From an uncultured Tenacibaculum sp. (GTDB lineage Bacteria > Bacteroidota > Bacteroidia > Flavobacteriales > Flavobacteriaceae), in assembly GCA_947492185.1 (NCBI GenBank), contig CANLMR010000009.1, positions 1 to 64,000 of the forward strand: a stretch of 64,000 nt of DNA, given 5' to 3'. The notes beneath the pieces were generated by a model, which was not told the origin of the DNA, searched no databases, and was given only the letters and a program-made list of their open reading frames with translations. The translations under genes and the position numbers were made by a program. Shown here piece after piece: positions 46,596 to 54,915 of this stretch (position 1 is its first letter; each line of letters begins with the position of its first letter).

Positions 46596-46769
46596 TTAAA
46601 CTCTTTCTACATTTATGGTTTTCATCGTGATCCCATTAAATGATTTTTCAATCTTTACTTTTGATAACCAAAAAATGGCGCCTCTATAGATTAAAGGGAA
46701 ATACAAAAACTTTTTTTGTATTCTACTACCTTTATACCTTCTTCTGTTGTGTGTAATTTTTATTATCAT
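46596..46769 (-). CDS. Small basic hypothetical protein, 57 residues
   Basis: ATG at 46769, stop at 46596. It starts MIIKITHNRRRYKGSRIQKK and continues FLYFPLIYRGAIFWLSKVKI; it is basic and rich in aromatics. The RYKGSRIxKKFLYFP stretch resembles short uncharacterised proteins I recall from Flavobacteriia, which favours a real gene over chance. It lies alone in the 432-bp gap between two large surface-protein genes on the same strand. Function unknown; I would want homologues before trusting it. Confidence 0.5.
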   Translation of the reverse strand: MIIKITHNRRRYKGSRIQKKFLYFPLIYRGAIFWLSKVKIEKSFNGITMKTINVERV

Positions 46770-46901
46770 AATTAGTTAGGATTTATTGTTATACAATTAG
46801 CACAAGAGAGAAGGATTTAAGTAATCATTTCCCTGAAGGTAATTGTAGTGTATTGCCTCCTTCGTTTGTACTATTTTTATGACTTCTATTAAATAAGAAC
46901 C

Positions 46902-49900
46902 TTAAAATTGTTCTCCTCGACCTATGTTTGGATTGATAATAGTATTAATGTCTGAATTCTGAACTTGACCATTCATATTCATATCTGCTTTATTATATCC
47001 AGAATTTCCAAGTATGGAAATAACACTGTTTACATCTGAGTTTTGAATTTGACCATTAGCATCAAAATCACCAGATACCATTGCATATTTACCATTGTTC
47101 AATAAAACCAATGAAATAAGTCCTCCTTCTACACTATTAGTATCTGTACTCATATCTATGATTTGGTTAGTAGTTGTTAATGAATATGCACTTGAGGAAA
47201 TAATCCCTAAATGATTACGGTGTTTAATAGCTAAAAAATAATTGCCAGAAATTAATCCAAAATCTATTGAAGAAAATCCGTCTGCATCAACAATATCCCC
47301 ATCTCTTTGTAACAAAGCCGATTTTGAGGTGACAATTATTGTATTATCTGTAGCGTCTCGTAACTGAACTTCAATCCAATCTACTATGGCATTATCTCCT
47401 GTATTATTGAACACATTTGAATCACAAGTTAAACCATCAGTATAAGGGCTTGTTGTAGGAATTAAGCTTTGAACTCTAAGATCATCTCGCATTAAGTTTT
47501 CTTCTCCTGTATTTGGAATTATACCAGATCCTTGAAGATATACTTTTGCTGAAAAATTAACACCACAGTTTAAACCAAAAACTACTTGAACATCAACATT
47601 AGTCCAATTTGTAGTTGAATAAGAAGTATCATCAACTTCAACACAAAATAAGTTAGGAACAGTTATAGCTTCAAAATTAGAAATAGCAGAGTTATTTCCA
47701 TTTTTAATTTTTAGAGAAGAAATTTCAGAATTTGATACAATAACATTTTTAACGTTTACATTATTCTCTAAATTTAGAGTTGTAATATTTGAATTATTTA
47801 CCCAAATAGATTCTAAAGCAGTACTATTAAATAAATTCAAACTAATCATAAAAAAATTTCCAGTAAATGTGTTATAACCTAATAAAGCTGTTTGAAGTTG
47901 ATTAAGATTTTCTAAACCGCTAATAAATAAAGAGTCCAATACATTTATTGCAGATATATTTTGTAATGCTATGTGTTGTGATAAATTAAGAAATTGACTA
48001 TTTGTTTTAGAACAAGCCAAATAAACTAAATCTAAATTTGTGTTTAAGTTAAGTATCAAGTTTTCATTAGACGAACAATCTAGATATTGAAGTTTTGTGT
48101 TTAAAGAAAAATTAATTCCTGACAAATTAGAGTTGATACAATAAAATCCTACTAAATCAAGGTTTCTTGATAAATCAACATTTACTATTTCATTTTGATT
48201 TAATAAACTAGTATCACCATTAATATGGTTTCCTTCTTTATCATATTGTATAGATGTTGTTTCATATTGAATATTACCTGCATTACCAATATCAATTAGC
48301 TTTAAATTAACATTTTGACTTAAATCAATATTCGTCAATAGATTGTTTTGAAGGAATAATCGTTCTAGTAATATATTCTTACTAACGTCAATATTTCTTA
48401 TTTTATTAATTCCAAGGTTAACTACTTTTAATTGAGTATTATTGGATAAGTTTATACTATCAATCGCATTTGTGTTCAAATTAAGTTCTTCTAAAGCAAC
48501 AAAATCCTCAATTCCTTTAGTATTAATAATGTTTTTATCATTTAAACTTAATTGTGTAAGTGAATTTATATTATTCGTAATAATTTTATTATCTAAAACA
48601 TCATCCAATCCTAAATCTATTAAAGCCTGTTCAAAATTGTCTTCTGGTATATATGTATATAAATCACAGTTTAAATTATAGTTTGCAAAATTGTCTTTTA
48701 ACCAATTACTATTATTATTAGAAACTTCTGGATTATCAACATTAATACAATTTAAGCTACTATTATTTCTAAAATCAGCATTTAAAATTGCAATATTATT
48801 AGCGTTTTTAATATTTAAATTTATTAATTGATTATTAGAAACATCAATATCAGTAATTAAACCGTTATTAGAGAAATCTAGTTCAATAGCATTAATATTA
48901 CTAGCAATTATTTCTTTTAATTTAAGATTAGTATCTGTATTCAAATTACCTACTTGGCAATTCATTATTTGAATAATTTCTAATTCAATATTATTAGATA
49001 TATCTATAGTATTGATAGGATTATTGTTTAATCTTAAGTCTATTAATTTTAAATTATTACTTAAATCAATTGTAGTTATTTGATTACTTCCTAATGTTAG
49101 GATTTCTAATAAACCATTATTACTCAAATTAATGTTTGTAAGGTTATTACCAAATAACTTTAGTTCTCTTAAATTGACTAACAAACTGACATCTAAATTA
49201 CTAATTGAGTTTCTTCCTAAATCAAGATTTGTTAATGTAAGTGGAAAAGACGTATTTATTGAAAGAATATTATTATCATCTAAAATAAGTGTTTCTAGAG
49301 AAATGAAATCTTCAATACCAGTTATATCAATTATTTCTTTACTAGCTAGATTTAAAGAAGTTAATGAGCTTAAATTAGAAGTTAACACATAATTATCTAA
49401 AACATTATCTAGTCCAAGGTCAATTAAGCTTTGTTCAAAATTATTGTCTGGAACATAGGTAAAACCACAAATGCCACTATCTTTATATACTGTTGTGTTA
49501 TCTTTTTCCCAATTAGCATAATTTCCAACACCATTTGTTGCTGCTAATGCATCATCCACAAAAATGCAAGATAATTGGGGACAGTTTTGAGAATTGAATT
49601 GAGATATGGCAACATTATTTCCGTTATTTAATAATATGAGATTAAGATTGTTATTATTTTGTAAATCAATTATTTTCAAGTTTGTATTTGTAGTTAAATC
49701 TAATTGACTAAAATTATTATTATCTCCAAGTAACGTTGTCATATTTATCAAATTTGAAACCTCCAAATTAGCTAGTTGGTTATTTGACACATTTAAATCT
49801 TCAAGAAGTGTTAATGAAGAAACATCAATTGACATTAAACTATTAGACATAATTTTTAACCCTTTCAAACCTACTAATGTTGAAATGTCCAGGCTAGTTA

Positions 49901-52043
49901 ATGAATTATAGGATAATTCTAAATTAATAAGCAAAGGATTATTAAAAACTACATTTGTTAATGAATTATCATCAGCTATTAATGTAGTTAAAGAAGTCAA
50001 ATTTGATATATTGAGAAAGGATAAATTATTACTTCCTAGATTTAATATTAATAAATTATTATTTGATAAATCAATAGTGGTTATTAAATTTCGATTTAAA
50101 TTTAAATCTTCAAGACTTGTCAAATTAGAAATATCAATTGCAGTGATTTTATTATTGTTTGCTACAAGCTTATTTAATAAATTATTATTTTGAAATACTA
50201 GTGATGTTAACTCATTATTGTCAATTTCTAATTCTTGTAATTGAGTTAAATTAGAAACATCAAAACTTGTAAGCATATTATTTTTTATATCTAATTTTTC
50301 TAATAATACATTGTTAGATACATTTAATGACGTTAAAGCGTTAGTAGCTGTATTAAGTTCTTTTAATTTTATTAATTCATTAATATTAATACTAGATAAT
50401 TGACATTGCGCAATAATTAATGTCTCAATATTAACATTTTGACTCAAATCTAAAACCGTTATATTATTTGAACTAGCATTAAAATTAACTAAGGACGTAA
50501 ACCCTTCTATTCCAGTAAAATTTGTAATATTTTTATTTTCTATATTAAGATTAGTAATACTTGAAATATTGGCTGTAGGTACATAATTATTTAAAGTACC
50601 ACTATCATATCCTAAATCAATAAGACTTTGTTCAAAATTATCATCTGGCACATAAGTTAAATCACAGCTATCATTATAGTAAGTTACTGTAGAATCCTCA
50701 CTCCAATTACTATATATACCAGTATCTAAATTAGCATCTTCAGCATTATCTACAGAAATACAATATAAATTTGGCACTGAAGTAGCATTAAATAAATTAA
50801 TTAAACTATTGTTACCATTATTTAAAATTACTTTTTCTAAAGAACTATTATTTGATAAAATTATATCTGTAATTGCGATGTTTGAAGAAAAATTTATTTG
50901 TGAAAAATTATTTCTTGCACCCCAAAAGATGTTCAGCATTGCATTGTTGGATAAATCAATATTTTCTAGCTGGTTGTCATCAATATATAATTGAGTTAAT
51001 AAATTGTTTTGACTGAGGTTTATAGAATTTAAACTATTTCTAAATATTTGAAGAGACTTCAGTAATGGATTATCAACAAAAGAAACATTTTGTAAATTAT
51101 TATCATTTAATTCTACATCTTCCAGCAAGGAATTTTGAGAAATATCTAAATTATTTAATTGACAATTATTAGCATATAAATTGGTTAATTTAATATTTGC
51201 ACTTAAATCAATATCATTTATAGTATTGTTGCTTATAAATAAATCTTCCAAGTTTACATTTCCAGATAAATCAATACTAGTAAAATTATTACTCTCTAAA
51301 TTCAAAAATGTTAAACCTGTAAAATCTTGCAAACCTGTAAAATCAGAAATCCCGGCACCTGATAAGGACAAAGCTGTCAATGAACTTATGTTAGCTGTTG
51401 TAACATAATCGTCTAATACTGTATCATAACCTAGATTAATTAATTGCTGTTCAAAATTTGAATCAGGTATGTAAGTATCATAATAATGACAATTAGTGCT
51501 ATAAGTAGTAAGGTGGTCAATCGTCCAAAACTCATATAAACCTGTTTTATTTGTTGCAGCTATAGGATCATCTACTTCAACACATGTTAATTTTGGATTG
51601 GATGTTAAGTTTACTATTGATGCTGCCGCAGGACCATTTTTAGCATTAACAAATTCTAAATTAGCACAAGAAGCTATTTGAAAACCTTCTAAATTAGGGT
51701 TAGATGATAAATCTACTTCTACTAAAAACTCATTATCAATTAAAATTACTTCAATCAATGCAAGGTTATTAGATAGATCTATTTCTACAATGTTATTTTG
51801 AATTGCTTGAAAATACCTTAATGAGGTAAAATCTCCTATTCCTTGTAAATTTTGAATGTTTTTATTGCTAACATTTAATGATGTTATGCTTGAAATATTT
51901 GCAGTCAAAACACTTCCATCAATAACATCGTCATAGCCCAAATCGATTAAAGCTTGTTCAAAATTTGAATCAGGAATTGCCGTTGTTTGACCGTATAATC
52001 TAACAAAAGTTAAAAAACAAATTAATACGTAATACTTTCTCAT
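46902..52043 (-). CDS. 1713-residue leucine-rich-repeat surface protein with dockerin-like C-terminus
   Basis: Signal peptide (VRLYGQ) and five modules, each opening with a [VI]PDxNFEQxLIDLGYD block of about 60 residues followed by 21-23-residue LRRs of the form LxxLxLxxNxLxxIDLS and closing with a C-[IV]-x-VDD/VDN capping block. After the last module comes a unique domain (about 1510-1655), then two EF-hand-like loops of dockerin type (DFDANGQIQNSD and DMNMNGQVQNSD) and the end PNIGRGEQF. There is no classical type A or B T9SS domain; the C-terminal block may take its place. LRR surface proteins commonly bind proteins or glycans. It is transcribed away from a NarX/NarL-type pair. Confidence 0.88.
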   Translation of the reverse strand: MRKYYVLICFLTFVRLYGQTTAIPDSNFEQALIDLGYDDVIDGSVLTANISSITSLNVSNKNIQNLQGIGDFTSLRYFQAIQNNIVEIDLSNNLALIEVILIDNEFLVEVDLSSNPNLEGFQIASCANLEFVNAKNGPAAASIVNLTSNPKLTCVEVDDPIAATNKTGLYEFWTIDHLTTYSTNCHYYDTYIPDSNFEQQLINLGYDTVLDDYVTTANISSLTALSLSGAGISDFTGLQDFTGLTFLNLESNNFTSIDLSGNVNLEDLFISNNTINDIDLSANIKLTNLYANNCQLNNLDISQNSLLEDVELNDNNLQNVSFVDNPLLKSLQIFRNSLNSINLSQNNLLTQLYIDDNQLENIDLSNNAMLNIFWGARNNFSQINFSSNIAITDIILSNNSSLEKVILNNGNNSLINLFNATSVPNLYCISVDNAEDANLDTGIYSNWSEDSTVTYYNDSCDLTYVPDDNFEQSLIDLGYDSGTLNNYVPTANISSITNLNIENKNITNFTGIEGFTSLVNFNASSNNITVLDLSQNVNIETLIIAQCQLSSININELIKLKELNTATNALTSLNVSNNVLLEKLDIKNNMLTSFDVSNLTQLQELEIDNNELTSLVFQNNNLLNKLVANNNKITAIDISNLTSLEDLNLNRNLITTIDLSNNNLLILNLGSNNLSFLNISNLTSLTTLIADDNSLTNVVFNNPLLINLELSYNSLTSLDISTLVGLKGLKIMSNSLMSIDVSSLTLLEDLNVSNNQLANLEVSNLINMTTLLGDNNNFSQLDLTTNTNLKIIDLQNNNNLNLILLNNGNNVAISQFNSQNCPQLSCIFVDDALAATNGVGNYANWEKDNTTVYKDSGICGFTYVPDNNFEQSLIDLGLDNVLDNYVLTSNLSSLTSLNLASKEIIDITGIEDFISLETLILDDNNILSINTSFPLTLTNLDLGRNSISNLDVSLLVNLRELKLFGNNLTNINLSNNGLLEILTLGSNQITTIDLSNNLKLIDLRLNNNPINTIDISNNIELEIIQIMNCQVGNLNTDTNLKLKEIIASNINAIELDFSNNGLITDIDVSNNQLINLNIKNANNIAILNADFRNNSSLNCINVDNPEVSNNNSNWLKDNFANYNLNCDLYTYIPEDNFEQALIDLGLDDVLDNKIITNNINSLTQLSLNDKNIINTKGIEDFVALEELNLNTNAIDSINLSNNTQLKVVNLGINKIRNIDVSKNILLERLFLQNNLLTNIDLSQNVNLKLIDIGNAGNIQYETTSIQYDKEGNHINGDTSLLNQNEIVNVDLSRNLDLVGFYCINSNLSGINFSLNTKLQYLDCSSNENLILNLNTNLDLVYLACSKTNSQFLNLSQHIALQNISAINVLDSLFISGLENLNQLQTALLGYNTFTGNFFMISLNLFNSTALESIWVNNSNITTLNLENNVNVKNVIVSNSEISSLKIKNGNNSAISNFEAITVPNLFCVEVDDTSYSTTNWTNVDVQVVFGLNCGVNFSAKVYLQGSGIIPNTGEENLMRDDLRVQSLIPTTSPYTDGLTCDSNVFNNTGDNAIVDWIEVQLRDATDNTIIVTSKSALLQRDGDIVDADGFSSIDFGLISGNYFLAIKHRNHLGIISSSAYSLTTTNQIIDMSTDTNSVEGGLISLVLLNNGKYAMVSGDFDANGQIQNSDVNSVISILGNSGYNKADMNMNGQVQNSDINTIINPNIGRGEQF
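48640..51990. repeat. Module boundaries of the LRR protein, repeated DNA
   Basis: Near-identical blocks encoding the NFEQxLIDLG opener occur near 48640, 49440, 50640, 51460 and 51970. The spacing (about 500-1200 bp) varies with the number of LRRs per module. Between them many 63-69-bp LRR units repeat in degenerate form, so recombination could change module number. Confidence 0.75.
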
Positions 52044-52095
52044 GATATAAAATTTACACTGTTTGTAAAAGTATTACTAAGCTTAATTTTATGGA

Positions 52096-52113
52096 ATAAG
52101 GGTATACCCTTAT
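52096..52113. promoter_or_regulatory. 18-bp perfect palindrome between the LRR and two-component genes
   Basis: ATAAGGGTATACCCTTAT is a perfect 18-bp palindrome in the 123-bp divergent region, 53 bases from both start codons (52043 and 52167). It fits a dimeric transcription-factor site, and the LuxR-type regulator at 54193 is the obvious candidate. I did not see the GGGTATACCC core in any other gap of the window. Confidence 0.5.
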
Positions 52114-52166
52114 ATTGGTGTATAGTTATAGATTATCAGTATATTGTAATATAGATTCTGTTATTT

Positions 52167-54206
52167 TTGAAGAGCTTTATGAGAAAAATTCAATTACATA
52201 TTATATCCTTATTTCTCATTTTTATGTTTATAGATAAATTACAAGCTCAAAAAAAGAGTGACGCTTATTATTTAAACATTTTAAAGAAAAATATAAGTAA
52301 TAACGAAAAGCTTATTATTCTTGATACTTTATGTAATAGGTTTTTTATGTATAAAAATGAAGATTTTATAAAATATGCTAAAAAGTATGTTACTATAGCT
52401 ACACATATGAAGCAATATGATAAAGCCTTAATAAAAGGAGTAGATTTATCTCATGTTTATTATTTGTATGAAAACAACGTTTTAAAATCCATTAATTTAT
52501 TGGATTCTCTTCGTGAATTTGAACCTAAACTGAATCAAAGTTTTTCTAAAGGTTTACTTTATTACGAATATGGTTTATTGTTTTTTAGTGGTTTAAACAT
52601 GAATAAAGCTATTGAAAACTTTAACATAGCCATTCAGAAATTTGATTCAATAACTGATGCTAGTTTAAGAACAAAAAGTATATACATGAAAGGCTTGGCC
52701 TATGCTCATAAAGGAAACTTTTTTAAAGCGTTAAACAATTATGAAACGGCATACGAGAAATATATAAAATTAAACGATGAATATTATAAAATAGCGGTCA
52801 AGTCTGATATTGCTACATTATTTGTATTTAATAATATTTATGATAAAGCTATCGAAGAACATCAAGTTATACTCGATTTAGTAAAAAATCATCCTGAGTG
52901 TAATGATTTAATGCCTCAGTTTATAATTAATTTTTCAAAATTATTTAGAAATAGAAAAGATTATTTAAGAGAGGAAAAAGAACTAATTAAAGCTGAAGCT
53001 TATATGCAATATAGCTATTACCCTAAAGAGCAAAGGCTTTTTTTGGATTGTGCTTTTGCTGTTTTATATTCTAATTTAGATCTTTTGAATAAAGCTCGTG
53101 TATATATAGAACGTTTATTAAAAAAAGAAGATTATGCTAAAAGAAACAATGAAACTTATGAACGATATTTACAAGCTATAACTTATTACTTAATTAAAAA
53201 CAAAGAATTTAACAAAGCAAAAAAATATGCACTTTTGCATTATGAATTAGCTAATAAATGGGGAGCTAAAGAAGCTATTTTACAAGCTGAAAAAAGTATT
53301 TCAATAATTTACAAAAACCTAAATGAACTAAATAAAGCTTATTACCACCAAGAAAAATATTTTAATTTAAAAGATTCCATCTATACTACACAAAAAACAA
53401 ATGCTTTATTATACTATCAACTTATATTTGAATCAGAACAAAAAGAAAAGGATTTACTAGCTAGAAAAAATGAAATAGAAAAATTAAAATTCGATAAAAA
53501 AAATGCTTTTCTACTTAATATAATTAGTATTCTAAGTTTAATTTTTCTTTTCTCTTTAATTCTTTTTTATAGAAATAGAAGTACAATGCTTAAAGAACAA
53601 AAAATGCAATATTCTTTTACATCCAAATTAATTAATCATCAAGAAAATGAAAGAAAAAGAATTTCGGAGAATTTGCATGATAGTTTAGGTCAAAATTTAA
53701 TTGTTTTAAAAAATAAAGCTATTGTAAACAATAACAAAGAAAGTCAATATCAAATAGATCAAATTATAAATGAAATTCATAACATCTCATATAATTTACA
53801 TCCTTTTCAACTAAAAGAACTTGGATTAACTAATGCTATAAAAAGCATTATAGAGCAAATAAATGATGTTTCTCAAACTTTTATATCATACGAAATTGAT
53901 TTAATAGATTCATTATTTACCAAAGAAGGTGAATTAAATATGTATAGAATTATCCAAGAACTAATAACTAATATGACTAAATATGCAAAAGCAGATGCAT
54001 GTAGAATTATAATTAAAAAGCTCAATAAAAAGATTAAAATCTCAATTAAAGATAATGGTATTGGCTTCGATTTTTATAAAGAGTATCATAAGTCTAATAG
54101 TTTAGGATTAAGAACTATTATAGAACGTGTAAGATTTTTGAATGGTACAATTGATTTTATAAATAATAATGGAACAGAAATAAAAATACATATTGAAAGT
54201 GAATAA
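52167..54206 (+). CDS. TPR sensor histidine kinase, NarX/HisKA_3 type
   Basis: 679 residues. Signal peptide, TPR helices (about 30-410: DKALIKGVDLSHVYYLYEN, GNFFKALNNYETAYEKY), a coiled coil, one membrane segment (about 445-465, NIISILSLIFLFSLILFY), HisKA_3 with H504 in ENLHDSLGQN and a HATPase_c domain (ELITNMTKYAKA, DNGIGFD, GLRTIIERV). The TPRs face the periplasm. It overlaps the LuxR-type regulator by 14 bases, so the two are a coupled pair. Signal unknown. Confidence 0.92.
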   Translation: MKSFMRKIQLHIISLFLIFMFIDKLQAQKKSDAYYLNILKKNISNNEKLIILDTLCNRFFMYKNEDFIKYAKKYVTIATHMKQYDKALIKGVDLSHVYYLYENNVLKSINLLDSLREFEPKLNQSFSKGLLYYEYGLLFFSGLNMNKAIENFNIAIQKFDSITDASLRTKSIYMKGLAYAHKGNFFKALNNYETAYEKYIKLNDEYYKIAVKSDIATLFVFNNIYDKAIEEHQVILDLVKNHPECNDLMPQFIINFSKLFRNRKDYLREEKELIKAEAYMQYSYYPKEQRLFLDCAFAVLYSNLDLLNKARVYIERLLKKEDYAKRNNETYERYLQAITYYLIKNKEFNKAKKYALLHYELANKWGAKEAILQAEKSISIIYKNLNELNKAYYHQEKYFNLKDSIYTTQKTNALLYYQLIFESEQKEKDLLARKNEIEKLKFDKKNAFLLNIISILSLIFLFSLILFYRNRSTMLKEQKMQYSFTSKLINHQENERKRISENLHDSLGQNLIVLKNKAIVNNNKESQYQIDQIINEIHNISYNLHPFQLKELGLTNAIKSIIEQINDVSQTFISYEIDLIDSLFTKEGELNMYRIIQELITNMTKYAKADACRIIIKKLNKKIKISIKDNGIGFDFYKEYHKSNSLGLRTIIERVRFLNGTIDFINNNGTEIKIHIESE

Positions 54207-54831
54207 AAAAAGTATAATAATTGCTGATGATCATCCATTACTTTTATCTGGATTACATGCTTTTTTAAAAGAAAAAGGATTTAATGTTATAAGTGAAGCT
54301 ACAAATGGTTTAAATGCTTATAACGAAATCATAAAATTAAAACCAGATATTGCTATTTTAGATATTAGCATGCCTAAAATGACTGGGTTAGAAATTGTTA
54401 AAAAATGTAGAAAAAACAATATTAAAACCAAAATAATACTTATTACTTTTCATAAAAACAGAGAATTATATCTTGAAGCTTCTAAACTAAATGTAGCTGG
54501 TTATATTTTTAAAGAATTTGCTCTTTCTGAAATTGAAAATTGCTTAAATCAAGTGATAAAAAACAACACTTATTTTAGTCCACAAATATCAACCTTTCTG
54601 AATATTGACACACAAGGGAGAGATAAAATGAGCATTCTGACAAGTTCTGAAAAGAAAATATTGAAATTAATATCGTTGAATTTAACTACAAATGAAATTT
54701 CAAATCGTTTATTTATATCAGCTAAAACTGTTGAAAAGCATCGTTCAAACATTTCTAAAAAATTAGAGCTTGACGGAAAGACTAATAGTTTGTTAATTTG
54801 GTCAAAAGAGAATAAAAATTTACTAAGCTAA
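54193..54831 (+). CDS. NarL/LuxR-family response regulator
   Basis: 212 residues. Receiver with acidic pair D12/D13, phosphoacceptor D57 in IAILDISMP and a C-terminal LuxR HTH (about 148-205: LTSSEKKILKLISLNLTTNE, SAKTVEKHRSNISKKL). The usual receiver Lys is in IFKEF. It is coupled to the kinase by a 14-base overlap. The palindrome at 52096 is a possible target, which would make the LRR gene and the system itself part of its regulon. Confidence 0.94.
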   Translation: MKVNKKSIIIADDHPLLLSGLHAFLKEKGFNVISEATNGLNAYNEIIKLKPDIAILDISMPKMTGLEIVKKCRKNNIKTKIILITFHKNRELYLEASKLNVAGYIFKEFALSEIENCLNQVIKNNTYFSPQISTFLNIDTQGRDKMSILTSSEKKILKLISLNLTTNEISNRLFISAKTVEKHRSNISKKLELDGKTNSLLIWSKENKNLLS

Positions 54832-54915
54832 AATAAAACCTTTAACGATTTATTAATTACTCTTGATGTTTTTAGATAAACTAACGTATAATAATCATTA
54901 TCTTTTTTTAAAAAT

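Noticed and set aside
48442..51408. Several plus-strand frames opposite the LRR gene
   Set aside because: They mirror the Leu/Asn-rich repeats of the minus-strand gene and have no start context or families.
47600..51900. Possible CRISPR-like array of short repeats
   Set aside because: The repeats encode in-frame leucine-rich repeats, vary in sequence and have no constant spacer length.
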